From Scatosoma sp964504025 (GTDB taxonomy: Bacteria; Bacillota; Clostridia; Christensenellales; Borkfalkiaceae): a stretch of DNA of 57,373 nucleotides. The notes below the pieces were generated by a model. That model was not told the origin of the DNA. It did not search any database and was given only the letters and a program-made list of their open reading frames with translations. Both the position numbers and the translations under genes were made by a program. The stretch lies in assembly GCA_964504025.1 (NCBI GenBank), contig CAZDCO010000003.1, positions 1 to 57,373 of the forward strand. The letters run 5' to 3'. Within the stretch, counting starts at the first letter, position 1; each line of letters begins with the position of its first letter. Positions 24,616 to 32,589 of the stretch are shown here, piece by piece.

Positions 24616-25935
24616 ATGAAAGATTGTGAAGTAACGGTGATCGGCGGCGGACTTGCCGGGAGCGAGGCGGCGTACTATTTGGCGTCGCACGGCGTGAAGA
24701 CGACGTTGATCGATATGAAACCGCATAAGAAGACGGCGGCGCACGAAAACGACGGCTTTGGAGAGTTGGTATGCTCCAACTCGTTGAAGAGCAACGATGT
24801 ACACGCGAATGCTTGCGGCTTGTTGAAGGAGGAAATGCGTCGGCTCGGTTCTATGATCATGGAAGCGGCGGAAGCGACGAAAGTGCCTGCAGGCGCGGCA
24901 CTTGCCGTCGATCGCGAAGCGTTCTCGGCGTATATCACCGAAAAATTGCGCGCTTGTCCCCATTTGACGATCCGCTCGGAAGAGGTAACGGCGTTGCCTG
25001 AAATCGAAAAGGACGGGGACAGGTATGCGATCATTGCAACTGGACCGCTGACTTCGGACGGCTTGTTCGCCGATATTCGGGAAAAGACGGGCGGCGAGCT
25101 GCACTTCTACGACGCCTCCGCTCCGATCGTGTCCGCGGACAGCGTGGATCGGGAATATTCGTTTACGGGCGATCGCTACGGCAAGGGCACGGGCGATTAT
25201 ATCAACTGCCCCATGACGAAAGAGGAATATTACGCGTTCGTGGATGAGCTGTTGCAAGCGGAACGCGCCAACGCGCACGAATTTGAAAAGGGCGAAATTT
25301 TCGAGGGGTGCATGCCGATCGAAGTGATGGCGTCGCGCGGCAGGGATACCTTGCGCTACGGCACGCTCAAACCCGTGGGCTTGTTGGACGAAGAGGGCAA
25401 GCGCGCGTACGCGGTGTTGCAGCTGCGCAAAGAGAACGCGCACGGCACGGCGTATAATTTGGTCGGGTTTCAAACGAATTTGAAATTTCCCGAACAAAAG
25501 AGGGTGTTTTCCATGATTCCTGCGTTGCGGCACGCGGAGTTCTTGCGCTACGGCGTGATGCATAGAAATACGTTTATTCACTCTCCGTCCGTTTTGAATC
25601 GCGATTTTTCGTTTAAGAATAATAGGCGTATCTTTTTCGCAGGACAGATCACGGGCGTCGAGGGGTACGTAGAAAGCGCGGCGAGCGGCTTGTTGGCGGC
25701 GATCGCGATCTACGACGAAATTTGCGGCGTTGAACCGCGCGTATTCGACGATACCTGCATTTGCGGTGCGTTGCAAACGCATATTTCCTCGCCGAACAAA
25801 GACTTTCAACCCATGAACGCGAACTTCGGCATTTTACAGCCGTTGCCCACGCGGATCAAGGACAAGAAACAACGGTACGCTGCGCTGGCGGAACGCGCGC
25901 TCGCTACGGTAGATCAACTTTCCGCAAGAAGTTAA
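24616..25935 (+). CDS. trmFO: Folate-dependent tRNA (uracil-54-C5)-methyltransferase TrmFO
   Basis: TrmFO uses methylene-tetrahydrofolate and FADH2 to make m5U54 in tRNA. The FAD-binding motif IGGGLAGSEAAYYL opens the protein, and the family block SNSLKSNDVHANACGLLKEE follows. The CPMTKEEY segment and C-terminal GQITGVEGYVESAASG are diagnostic. I chose ATG 24616 (439 residues) over a TTG overlapping the topA stop; neither has a strong ribosome binding site, which suggests coupling to topA. The xerC gene often found next is absent. Confidence 0.95.
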   Translation: MKDCEVTVIGGGLAGSEAAYYLASHGVKTTLIDMKPHKKTAAHENDGFGELVCSNSLKSNDVHANACGLLKEEMRRLGSMIMEAAEATKVPAGAALAVDREAFSAYITEKLRACPHLTIRSEEVTALPEIEKDGDRYAIIATGPLTSDGLFADIREKTGGELHFYDASAPIVSADSVDREYSFTGDRYGKGTGDYINCPMTKEEYYAFVDELLQAERANAHEFEKGEIFEGCMPIEVMASRGRDTLRYGTLKPVGLLDEEGKRAYAVLQLRKENAHGTAYNLVGFQTNLKFPEQKRVFSMIPALRHAEFLRYGVMHRNTFIHSPSVLNRDFSFKNNRRIFFAGQITGVEGYVESAASGLLAAIAIYDEICGVEPRVFDDTCICGALQTHISSPNKDFQPMNANFGILQPLPTRIKDKKQRYAALAERALATVDQLSARS

Positions 25936-25951
25936 ACAGGAGAAAACAGCT

Positions 25952-26533
25952 ATGGAATTTAGAGGAACGACCATTTGTGCCGTGAAAAAGGACGGCGTAA
26001 CGGCAATCGCCGGCGACGGACAGGTTACGATGGGCGAATCGGTCATTTTCAAGAACTCGGCGATCAAGGTACGCCGTATCTACGGCGGCAAAGTCATTTT
26101 GGGCTTTGCAGGTTCGGTAACGGACGCGTTCGCCCTCACCGAACGGTTCGAGGGTATGCTCAACAAGTTTTCGGGCAACCTGATGCGTTCGGCGGTGGAG
26201 CTTGCGGAGCTTTGGCGGAGCGATAAAATGGGTAGAAAGTTGGACGCTATGATGATCACGGCGGACGAACATACCTTGCTCGTTTTGTCGGGTACGGGCG
26301 AAGTGATTGAGCCGGACGAGGGCGTATGCGCGATCGGCAGCGGCGGCAATTACGCGTTGGCGGCGGCGCGCGCACTCTATCAGGAAACGGACTACGACGC
26401 GGCGACGATTGCGAAAAAGGCGTTGAAGATCGCTTCGGAAATTTGCGTGTTCACGAACGATAACATTCGTTTGGAGACGGTAGGCGAGCCGACGCCGAAA
26501 ACGACGAGAAAGAAAAAGGAGAAAAACGCGTAA
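25952..26533 (+). CDS. hslV: ATP-dependent protease subunit HslV
   Basis: HslV is the proteasome-like peptidase that works with HslU. The short propeptide MEFRG precedes TTICAVKKDG, so Thr6 is expected to become the catalytic N-terminal nucleophile. GDGQVTMG and GKVILGFAGSVTDAF are family signatures. A lysine-rich tail (about residues 180-193) extends beyond the usual end. The gene overlaps hslU by one base (TAATG), so stoichiometric expression is likely. Confidence 0.96.
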   Translation: MEFRGTTICAVKKDGVTAIAGDGQVTMGESVIFKNSAIKVRRIYGGKVILGFAGSVTDAFALTERFEGMLNKFSGNLMRSAVELAELWRSDKMGRKLDAMMITADEHTLLVLSGTGEVIEPDEGVCAIGSGGNYALAAARALYQETDYDAATIAKKALKIASEICVFTNDNIRLETVGEPTPKTTRKKKEKNA

Positions 26534-27843
26534 TGGATTTATCCCCGAAACAGATCGTAAGACAGTTAGATAAATATATCATCGGGCAGGACGAAGCGAA
26601 GAAAGCGGTGGCGATCGCGTTGCGTAACCGTTACCGTCGCGCGCAACTGCCTGCGGAGATCCGCGAAGAGATCACGCCGAAAAATATCATTATGAAAGGA
26701 CCTACGGGCGTCGGTAAAACGGAGATTGCCCGTCGGTTGGCAAAACTCGTCAAAGCCCCGTTCGTGAAGGTGGAAGCGACGAAGTATACCGAAGTCGGAT
26801 ACGTCGGCAAGGACGTCGAAGGCATGATTCGCGACCTTGCGGAGTGCGCCTATCGCTTGGTGAAAGCGGAGAAGGAAGAGGAAGTCAAGGCGAAAGCGAC
26901 GGCGGCGGCGGAACGTCGTATCGTGCGAGCGATTGCCGACGCGAAAAAGGACGAGCGCGGCGAGACGGCGAAGGACGTTTGGGAAAACGGCTTGTTGGAA
27001 GATTTCCGCAAGGGCGCGTACGACGCGTTTACGATTGAAATGGAAGTGGCGGATATTCCGCAACCGATGGAACTCGTGCCCGGCGGCGCGGCGATTTCGA
27101 TCGGCAGTATTTTCGGGGATATGTTCCAACCGAAGAAGAAAAAGCGGAAATTCACCGTGAAGGAAGCCTTCCAAATCGCTTTGGAAGAGGAATCGGGCAA
27201 GCTCGTGGACGAAGACGCGATCAAGAGCGAGGCGTTGTACCGCGCGGAGAACGACGGAATCGTCTTTATCGACGAGATCGATAAGATCGCAGGCAAGGGC
27301 AACCAAAACGGCGCGGACGTCTCTCGCGAGGGCGTGCAACGGGATATTTTGCCGATCGTAGAGGGCAGCACCGTGGTTACGAAATACGGACCCGTCAAAA
27401 CGGACTTTATCCTGTTCGTCGCCGCAGGCGCGTTCCACGTGTCGTCGGTGGAAGACTTGATCCCTGAATTGCAGGGTAGATTCCCCGTGTCGGTAGAGTT
27501 GCACAGCCTGAAAAAAGAGGACTTCGTGCGCATTTTGACGGAGACGGAAAACTCGTTGACTTTTCAATACGCGCAGTTGCTCGGCGTAGACAATATCGAT
27601 TTGCAATTCGACGACGGCGCGATCGAGCGTATCGCCGAAGTGTCGGTGGAGTTGAACGCGACGAGCGAGGATATCGGCGCGAGAAGATTGCATACGGTGA
27701 TGGAGTATTTGTTGGAGGATATTTCCTTTAACGCAGGCGGCGGCGATTATCCGCGGTTTACCCTGACGATCGACCGAAAATACGTGGACGAGCACCTGCA
27801 AAAGTTGACGGGCGATAGAAATTTAAGAAAATACGTGTTATAA
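26533..27843 (+). CDS. hslU: ATP-dependent protease ATPase subunit HslU
   Basis: HslU is the AAA+ unfoldase that feeds HslV. Walker A GPTGVGKTEIARRL and YVGKDVEGMIRDL pore segment are near residues 57-100; a charged I-domain occupies about residues 110-220; Walker B reads GIVFIDEIDKIA near residue 245; sensor and C-terminal segments are intact, ending in RKYVL, matching the C-terminal tail that docks into HslV. The length (436) is normal. hisS starts 14 bp later. Confidence 0.97.
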   Translation: MDLSPKQIVRQLDKYIIGQDEAKKAVAIALRNRYRRAQLPAEIREEITPKNIIMKGPTGVGKTEIARRLAKLVKAPFVKVEATKYTEVGYVGKDVEGMIRDLAECAYRLVKAEKEEEVKAKATAAAERRIVRAIADAKKDERGETAKDVWENGLLEDFRKGAYDAFTIEMEVADIPQPMELVPGGAAISIGSIFGDMFQPKKKKRKFTVKEAFQIALEEESGKLVDEDAIKSEALYRAENDGIVFIDEIDKIAGKGNQNGADVSREGVQRDILPIVEGSTVVTKYGPVKTDFILFVAAGAFHVSSVEDLIPELQGRFPVSVELHSLKKEDFVRILTETENSLTFQYAQLLGVDNIDLQFDDGAIERIAEVSVELNATSEDIGARRLHTVMEYLLEDISFNAGGGDYPRFTLTIDRKYVDEHLQKLTGDRNLRKYVL

Positions 27844-27857
27844 AGAGAGAAGAGATT

Positions 27858-29108
27858 ATGATTAACGTACCTAAAGGGACGAAAGACGTTTTACCCGGTG
27901 AATCGTACAAGTGGCAATACGTGGAGGGCGTATGCCGCGATACGGCAAAGCTGTTCCACGTGAAAGAAATTCGTACCCCCGTGTTCGAACATACCGAATT
28001 GTTCCAACGCGGCGTAGGGGAAACGAGCGACGTCGTAACCAAGGAAATGTATACCTTTAAGGACAAGGGGGATCGCAGTATTACCCTGAAACCTGAGGGC
28101 ACGGCAGGCGTCGTGCGTTCGTTTATCGAAAATGGTATGTCGAACGGCGTGTTGCCTGCGAAAATGTATTATATCATTCCTGCCTTCCGCTACGAGCGTC
28201 CGCAGGCAGGACGTTTGCGCGAATTTCATCAATTCGGCGTGGAAATTTTCGGGGCGAAGTCGGCGCAGACGGACGCGGAAGCGATCGTGATGGCGGATAC
28301 GCTGTTGAAAAAGTTGGGCTTGCGCGTGAAGTTGTATATCAACTCTATCGGTTGCCCGACCTGCCGCGCGGCGTATAATCGTGCGTTGAAGGCGTTTTTC
28401 GAGCCGCATTTGGACGAGCTTTGCTTCGATTGCAAAACGCGTTACGAAAAAAATCCTCTGCGCTTGTTAGACTGCAAGGAAGAGAGCTGCAAGGCGATCA
28501 ATCGCAACGCACCGTCTATGCTCGATTATTTGTGCGACGATTGCGCGAAGCATTTTGAAGAAGTGAAGGCGTGTTTGGACGGCGTGGGGATCGAATACGA
28601 GATCGACAGCCGTATCGTGCGCGGCTTGGACTACTATACGCGTACGGTGTTCGAATTCGTTTCGGACGACATCGGCGCGCAGGGCACGGTATGCGCAGGC
28701 GGTCGGTACGACGGCTTGATTGAAAGCCTCGGTGGTAATCCTACCCCTGCGGTCGGTTTTGCCGCAGGTATCGAACGGTTGTTGATCGTGATGCAGCAAA
28801 CGGGCGCGGCGTTCCCCGAAGCGGATACGCCCACCGTATATTTTGCAGGTATGGACGAGGCGTGTCGGAAAAAGGCGTTCGCGTTGGCGTACGAACTCCG
28901 TAGCCGCGGCGTGCGTGCGGAAACCGATCAAATGGAACGCTCGATCAAGGCGCAATTCAAATACGCCGACAAAATCGGCGCGCGTTACGTAGCGGTGATC
29001 GGCGGTAACGAGCTGGCGGAAGGACGGGTAAACGTGAAAAATATGCAAACGGGCGAAAGTGAAAGCGTAGACTTTGCGCGCCTGTCCGAATATTTTTCCG
29101 ATAAATAA
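27858..29108 (+). CDS. hisS: Histidyl-tRNA synthetase
   Basis: Class II synthetase charging tRNA-His. Motif 2 is seen around YYIIPAFRYERPQAGRLREF, the HisA signature as SRIVRGLDYYTRTVFEF, and motif 3 around AVGFAAGIERLL. The C-terminal anticodon-binding domain starts near residue 320. A cysteine-rich segment (CFDC, CDDC at about residues 190-235) matches the insertion seen in Clostridia HisRS. The 14-bp gap after hslU leaves no room for a T-box. It is 416 residues long. Confidence 0.96.
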   Translation: MINVPKGTKDVLPGESYKWQYVEGVCRDTAKLFHVKEIRTPVFEHTELFQRGVGETSDVVTKEMYTFKDKGDRSITLKPEGTAGVVRSFIENGMSNGVLPAKMYYIIPAFRYERPQAGRLREFHQFGVEIFGAKSAQTDAEAIVMADTLLKKLGLRVKLYINSIGCPTCRAAYNRALKAFFEPHLDELCFDCKTRYEKNPLRLLDCKEESCKAINRNAPSMLDYLCDDCAKHFEEVKACLDGVGIEYEIDSRIVRGLDYYTRTVFEFVSDDIGAQGTVCAGGRYDGLIESLGGNPTPAVGFAAGIERLLIVMQQTGAAFPEADTPTVYFAGMDEACRKKAFALAYELRSRGVRAETDQMERSIKAQFKYADKIGARYVAVIGGNELAEGRVNVKNMQTGESESVDFARLSEYFSDK

Positions 29109-29136
29109 AACAAACTGTTAAAAGGAGAAAAGAAGT

Positions 29137-29454
29137 ATGATAGAACACGTAACGGGAAAACGGTTGGAAGAATTGATCAAGACGTCCGCGCTGCCCGTCG
29201 TTTGCGATTTTTGGGCGACGTGGTGCGGACCTTGTCGTATGCTTGCGCCTGTCTTTGAAGAGGTTGCTGAGCAATTCGACGGAAAGGCAGTTTTCGTGAA
29301 GGTGAACGTGGACGAAGAAGAGGACGCGGCGAGGGAATATGGCATTACGTCCATTCCTAACGTATTGTTGTTCAAGGACGGCAAGCTGGCGGCGAACCAC
29401 TTGGGTTTTGCGCCTGCGGAAGCGTTGCAAGCGTTCGTGGCGGAACACGTATAA
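29137..29454 (+). CDS. trxA: Thioredoxin
   Basis: Small cytoplasmic disulfide reductase. The active site WCGPC is at residues 29-33 after the beta-strand PVVCDFWAT, and the cis-proline loop is in YGITSIPNVLLF. It has an additional cysteine at residue 23 in the strand before the active site. The 105 residues are standard. A strong terminator follows, ending the plus-strand run that begins at yifB. Confidence 0.95.
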   Translation: MIEHVTGKRLEELIKTSALPVVCDFWATWCGPCRMLAPVFEEVAEQFDGKAVFVKVNVDEEEDAAREYGITSIPNVLLFKDGKLAANHLGFAPAEALQAFVAEHV

Positions 29455-29469
29455 GACTCGACGAGCGTC

Positions 29470-29499
29470 GGGCAGGGAACTCCCTGCCCTTTTTCTTTT
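29470..29499 (+). terminator. Intrinsic terminator after trxA
   Basis: GGGCAGGGA (29470-29478) pairs with TCCCTGCCC (29481-29489) and is followed by TTTTTCTTTT. Confidence 0.92.
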
Positions 29500-29524
29500 G
29501 CGCGATAGGGGGGGAGCGTAAAGG

Positions 29525-29566
29525 GTAAAAAGCGACTACCCGTCGAAGGGGCTTCAACGGGTAGTC
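29525..29566 (-). terminator. Intrinsic terminator of the rubrerythrin gene
   Basis: On the minus strand GACTACCCGT (29566-29557) pairs with ACGGGTAGTC (29543-29534), followed by GCTTTTTA. Confidence 0.85.
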
Positions 29567-29605
29567 TATGATATTGTGAATGAAATTTTATGAAATTGTC
29601 AACGA

Positions 29606-30247
29606 TTAGTAGTTTTCCGCGCGTACTTGGAAGTAAGCTTGGGGGTGTGCGCAAACGGGGCAAAGCTCGGGCGCTTTCTTGCCGACGACGACGTGTCCGC
29701 AGTTGGAGCATTGCCATACCGCGTCGCCGTCCTTGGAGAAGACCAAATCGCCTTTCACGTTGGCAAGAAGCTTCTTGTATCTTTCTTCGTGTTCCTTTTC
29801 GATTGCCGCAACGCCGTCGAACAATTCCGCAATCTTATCGAAACCTTCTTCGCGCGCTTCTTTTGCAAATTGACGGTACATATCCGTCCATTCGAAGTTT
29901 TCGCCTTCGGCAGCCACCAAAAGGTTTTCCGCCGTCGTGCCGATCTCGCCGCCGTTCAACAGCTTGAACCAAATTTTCGCGTGTTCTTGTTCGTTCTTCG
30001 CCGTTTCTTCAAAAATAGAAGCAATTTGAACGTATCCTTCCTTTCTCGCCTTGCTTGCGAAATAGGTGTACTTGTTTCTCGCTTGCGATTCGCCTGCGAA
30101 CGCCGTTTGCAGGTTCGCTTCCGTCTTTGAGCCCTTCATCGCGTTCTTCTCTTCAAACACGCCGCTCTTCTTGCAAACGGGGCAAACTTCGGGAGCTACG
30201 TCCCCTTCGTGTACGTAATGACATACTTTACATTCAAATTTCTTCAT
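29606..30247 (-). CDS. rbr: Rubrerythrin with rubredoxin-like domains at both ends
   Basis: Rubrerythrins reduce hydrogen peroxide in anaerobes using a diiron site and a rubredoxin-type iron. A rubredoxin-like CxxC pair flanks each end: Cys6/9 and Cys22/25 at the N-terminus, and Cys180/183 and Cys196/199 at the C-terminus. Between them is the ferritin-like four-helix bundle with ligands in FAGESQARNKY, FEETAKNEQEHAK and AIEKEHEERY. Ordinary rubrerythrin has only the C-terminal domain and the reverse type only the N-terminal one. The promoter has an operator-like inverted repeat at the start site. It is 213 residues long. Confidence 0.93.
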   Translation of the reverse strand: MKKFECKVCHYVHEGDVAPEVCPVCKKSGVFEEKNAMKGSKTEANLQTAFAGESQARNKYTYFASKARKEGYVQIASIFEETAKNEQEHAKIWFKLLNGGEIGTTAENLLVAAEGENFEWTDMYRQFAKEAREEGFDKIAELFDGVAAIEKEHEERYKKLLANVKGDLVFSKDGDAVWQCSNCGHVVVGKKAPELCPVCAHPQAYFQVRAENY

Positions 30248-30277
30248 ACCTTTTACCTTCTTTATCGTATTTCTTTT

Positions 30278-30304
30278 ACTTAATAGGACTAAGTTTTATT
30301 AAGT
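30278..30304 (-). promoter_or_regulatory. Operator-like inverted repeat at the rubrerythrin start
   Basis: ACTTAATA (30278-30285) and TATTAAGT (30297-30304) are perfect inverted repeats with an 11-bp spacer, placed just downstream of the -10 box. A peroxide-responsive repressor such as PerR would fit the gene, but the sequence is not a consensus PerR box. Confidence 0.55.
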
Positions 30305-30310
30305 GATATA

Positions 30311-30339
30311 AGTATAATATAAAAATAGGAATTTGTCAA
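30311..30339 (-). promoter_or_regulatory. Promoter of the rubrerythrin gene
   Basis: On the minus strand TTGACA and TATACT are separated by 17 bp, followed at once by the inverted repeat. Confidence 0.88.
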
Positions 30340-30493
30340 GGGTTTTTGGAAAATATTTTCAAAAAATTTTTTCGTAGCGAACGGGGGAGAAAAAACGCGT
30401 AATTTAACAAACTTTTAACCTTTTTTTCATATTTTTACAATATAAATAGTGTATACTGTGTGGTGTATCGTGGCGGAAAGCGCGGTAACGGTG

Positions 30494-30522
30494 TTGACAT
30501 TTTTCGGAAAAGCGTTTATAAT
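30494..30522 (+). promoter_or_regulatory. Promoter of cardiolipin synthase
   Basis: TTGACA (30494-30499) and TATAAT (30517-30522) with a 17-bp spacer. Initiation near 30529 leaves a leader of only about 14 nt before the ATG at 30543. Confidence 0.85.
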
Positions 30523-30542
30523 GGTGGGTGCAAGGAGCGGAT

Positions 30543-32147
30543 ATGAAACCTTTTAACGAACGAAAAAAGAAGAAAATCGAAAGAACGCTGCTGAATAAGC
30601 GGAGTTATAAGGCGATCGTTTACAGTCGCTTTTTTATCTGCTTGCTTTCGGTGTTGTTGCAGTTGGCGGTGTACGTCGTACTCGTCTACGGCATTGCGTA
30701 CGGCTCGAAATTTGCAACCGCCGTGCAAATCGTCATTATGTGTGCGGAAGTGGGCGTGGTGCTGTACGTCATCAACAAGAGCGAACGCACCTCCTCGAAG
30801 ATGAGTTGGATCATATTGTTGCTACTCTTCCCCGTGTTTGCCGTACCCATGTATTTGATGAACGGTAACGGTAGACCGACGAGAAAGATGAAAAAGGCGT
30901 TGCACGCCACCTACGACGAAACGTACGAGGACGTACGCGAGCAGTACGGCGAACGCCCGTTGCCCGAAATCGAGCACCGTAGCGACGGCGTAACGCGATA
31001 CCTTGCCGACTATTGCCGCTATCCCGTATTCTATAACGGGGAAATCGACTACTATAAGTGCGGCGAGGAGATATTCCCCGTCGTGAAAGAAGAGTTATTG
31101 AAAGCGAAAAAATATATTTTGCTCGACTATTTTATCATCGCGCCGGGCAGAATGTGGGGGGATATCCTGCATATTTTGCAACAGAAAGCGGAAGAGGGCG
31201 TGCAGGTGCGTATCATCTACGACGACTTCGGGTGTATGAAGACGCTGCCGCCGAAATACGAGCGGTATTTGGAGAGTTTGCACGAGAATATTCGGTGTAT
31301 GACGTTTAACAACGTCGTGCCCTTCTTCGCCGTGCGTATGAACAACCGCGATCACCGTAAGATCCTCGTCATCGACGGCAAAGTGGCGTTTACGGGCGGC
31401 TATAACTTGGCGGACGAGTATATCAACGAACGCTCGCGCTTCGGCTATTGGAAAGATTCGGGCGTGCGTATCAAGGGCGAGGCGGTTACGTCGTTTATCC
31501 GTATGTTTTTCTACACTTGGAACGCCTTTTATCCCGAAAAAGAGGATGTGCGCGACTATTTGTGCGACTACGAAGAAACCTCGAATACCGCACGGGCGAC
31601 TTCCCTTCGCATACAACCGTACGACGATTCACCACTCGATTCGGTTAGCGCGGGAGAATCGGTATATATCGACATAATCAACCGCGCGGTGAACTACGTG
31701 TACGTGTTCACACCCTATTTAATTTTGGACGACTTGTTGCGTACTGCGCTGTGTAACGCGGCGATGCGCGGCGTGGACGTGCGTATCGTTACGCCGGGGA
31801 TTCCCGATAAGAAAACGGTGTACCGCTGTACGCGCGCCAACTATCCCTTGCTCATGAAAGCAGGCGTGAAGATATACGAATATACCCCCGGCTTTATCCA
31901 TTCGAAGAGTATCGTTTGCGACGATACGTACGCGGTGGTGGGGACGATCAATTTCGATTATCGAAGCCTGTACCTGCATTTTGAGAACGCCGTCTATTTT
32001 GCCGGTTGCGACGCCGTGCTTGATTTGAAGCGCGATTGCGAGGAAACGTTCGCCGTGTCGAAAAAGTGCACGCCCGAAAATACCAAACGGGGAATCGTCG
32101 GACGGCTCGTCGATTCGGTGTTGCGCGTGTTTGAAACGCTGCTGTAA
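30543..32147 (+). CDS. cls: Cardiolipin synthase (phospholipase D family)
   Basis: Cls joins two phosphatidylglycerol molecules into cardiolipin at the membrane. Two N-terminal membrane helices (about residues 18-75) precede two HKD catalytic modules: HRKILVIDGKVAFTGGYN in the first half and HSKSIVCDDTYAVVGTINFD in the second. The lysine-rich N-terminus probably faces the cytoplasm. AAGGAG at 30532 fits the ATG at 30543, giving 534 residues; an upstream in-frame GTG lies inside that site. It is monocistronic between its own promoter and terminator. Confidence 0.94.
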   Translation: MKPFNERKKKKIERTLLNKRSYKAIVYSRFFICLLSVLLQLAVYVVLVYGIAYGSKFATAVQIVIMCAEVGVVLYVINKSERTSSKMSWIILLLLFPVFAVPMYLMNGNGRPTRKMKKALHATYDETYEDVREQYGERPLPEIEHRSDGVTRYLADYCRYPVFYNGEIDYYKCGEEIFPVVKEELLKAKKYILLDYFIIAPGRMWGDILHILQQKAEEGVQVRIIYDDFGCMKTLPPKYERYLESLHENIRCMTFNNVVPFFAVRMNNRDHRKILVIDGKVAFTGGYNLADEYINERSRFGYWKDSGVRIKGEAVTSFIRMFFYTWNAFYPEKEDVRDYLCDYEETSNTARATSLRIQPYDDSPLDSVSAGESVYIDIINRAVNYVYVFTPYLILDDLLRTALCNAAMRGVDVRIVTPGIPDKKTVYRCTRANYPLLMKAGVKIYEYTPGFIHSKSIVCDDTYAVVGTINFDYRSLYLHFENAVYFAGCDAVLDLKRDCEETFAVSKKCTPENTKRGIVGRLVDSVLRVFETLL

Positions 32148-32166
32148 ATCGTTGAATATAGAACAA

Positions 32167-32202
32167 ACCGCTTGCGAGAGTAACGCAGGCGGTCGTTTTT
32201 TG
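32167..32202 (+). terminator. Intrinsic terminator after cls
   Basis: ACCGCTTGCG (32167-32176) pairs with CGCAGGCGGT (32184-32193), with one G-T wobble, followed by CGTTTTTT. Confidence 0.85.
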
Positions 32203-32249
32203 CGCTTTCGTTGCGTAACGGCGAAAACGGGGCGAAAAAAACTGCGGCG

Positions 32250-32267
32250 ACAACGATAACGTTGGAA
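32250..32267 (-). repeat. Dispersed 18-mer TTCCAACGTTATCGTTGT, inverted copy
   Basis: On the minus strand this is identical to 19225-19242 and 19475-19492, and a variant lies at 54445-54463. In all cases a palindromic repeat element lies within about 70 bp. Confidence 0.7.
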
Positions 32268-32319
32268 TAGATTATTGATTATATTATATATTTTTTAATC
32301 TCCTTAATGTCATTTTAAT

Positions 32320-32470
32320 GTCATTGCGAGCGGCACGCCCTCGTCGTCATTGCGAACCGCAGGCGTGGCAATCTCCCGTCGAACTCATTGTCATTGCGAG
32401 CGAAGCGTGGCAATCTCCTTTTCGACAAAGCCGCAAGAGATTGCTTCGTCGTTGTACTTCCCGCGATGAC
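32320..32470. repeat. Palindromic intergenic repeat, compound copy D
   Basis: Three GTCATTGCGA half-ends (32320, about 32346, about 32391) and GCAATCTC/GAGATTGC units are packed into 150 bp, ending in GCGATGACG. It looks like nested or tandem insertions of the same element. The rest of the 442-bp gap before clpB is AT-rich; I saw no CIRCE or CtsR operator in it. Confidence 0.75.
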
Positions 32471-32589
32471 GAAACAAAGAAACTTCGTGCAAAACTCTTT
32501 TTGGAAAAGTTTTTTACGAATAGTTTAGAACGGCGGAAAACGGTTTACAAATATAACGAAAAATAAAACGAAAAGGAGTGACGAATAGT

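Noticed and set aside
24484..25809. Long minus-strand open frame of 441 codons opposite topA/trmFO
   Set aside because: It mirrors strongly supported plus-strand genes, has arginine- and histidine-rich composition typical of antisense frames in CG-rich codons, and no start signals.
27844..27857. T-box leader for hisS
   Set aside because: The gap after hslU is only 14 bp, so no leader RNA fits.
32318..32566. Open frame of 82 codons before clpB
   Set aside because: The peptide is the translated CATTGCGAG repeat, a common annotation artefact.
32471..32589. CIRCE or CtsR heat-shock operator before clpB
   Set aside because: I looked for TTAGCACTC/GAGTGCTAA and GGTCAAA repeats and did not find them.
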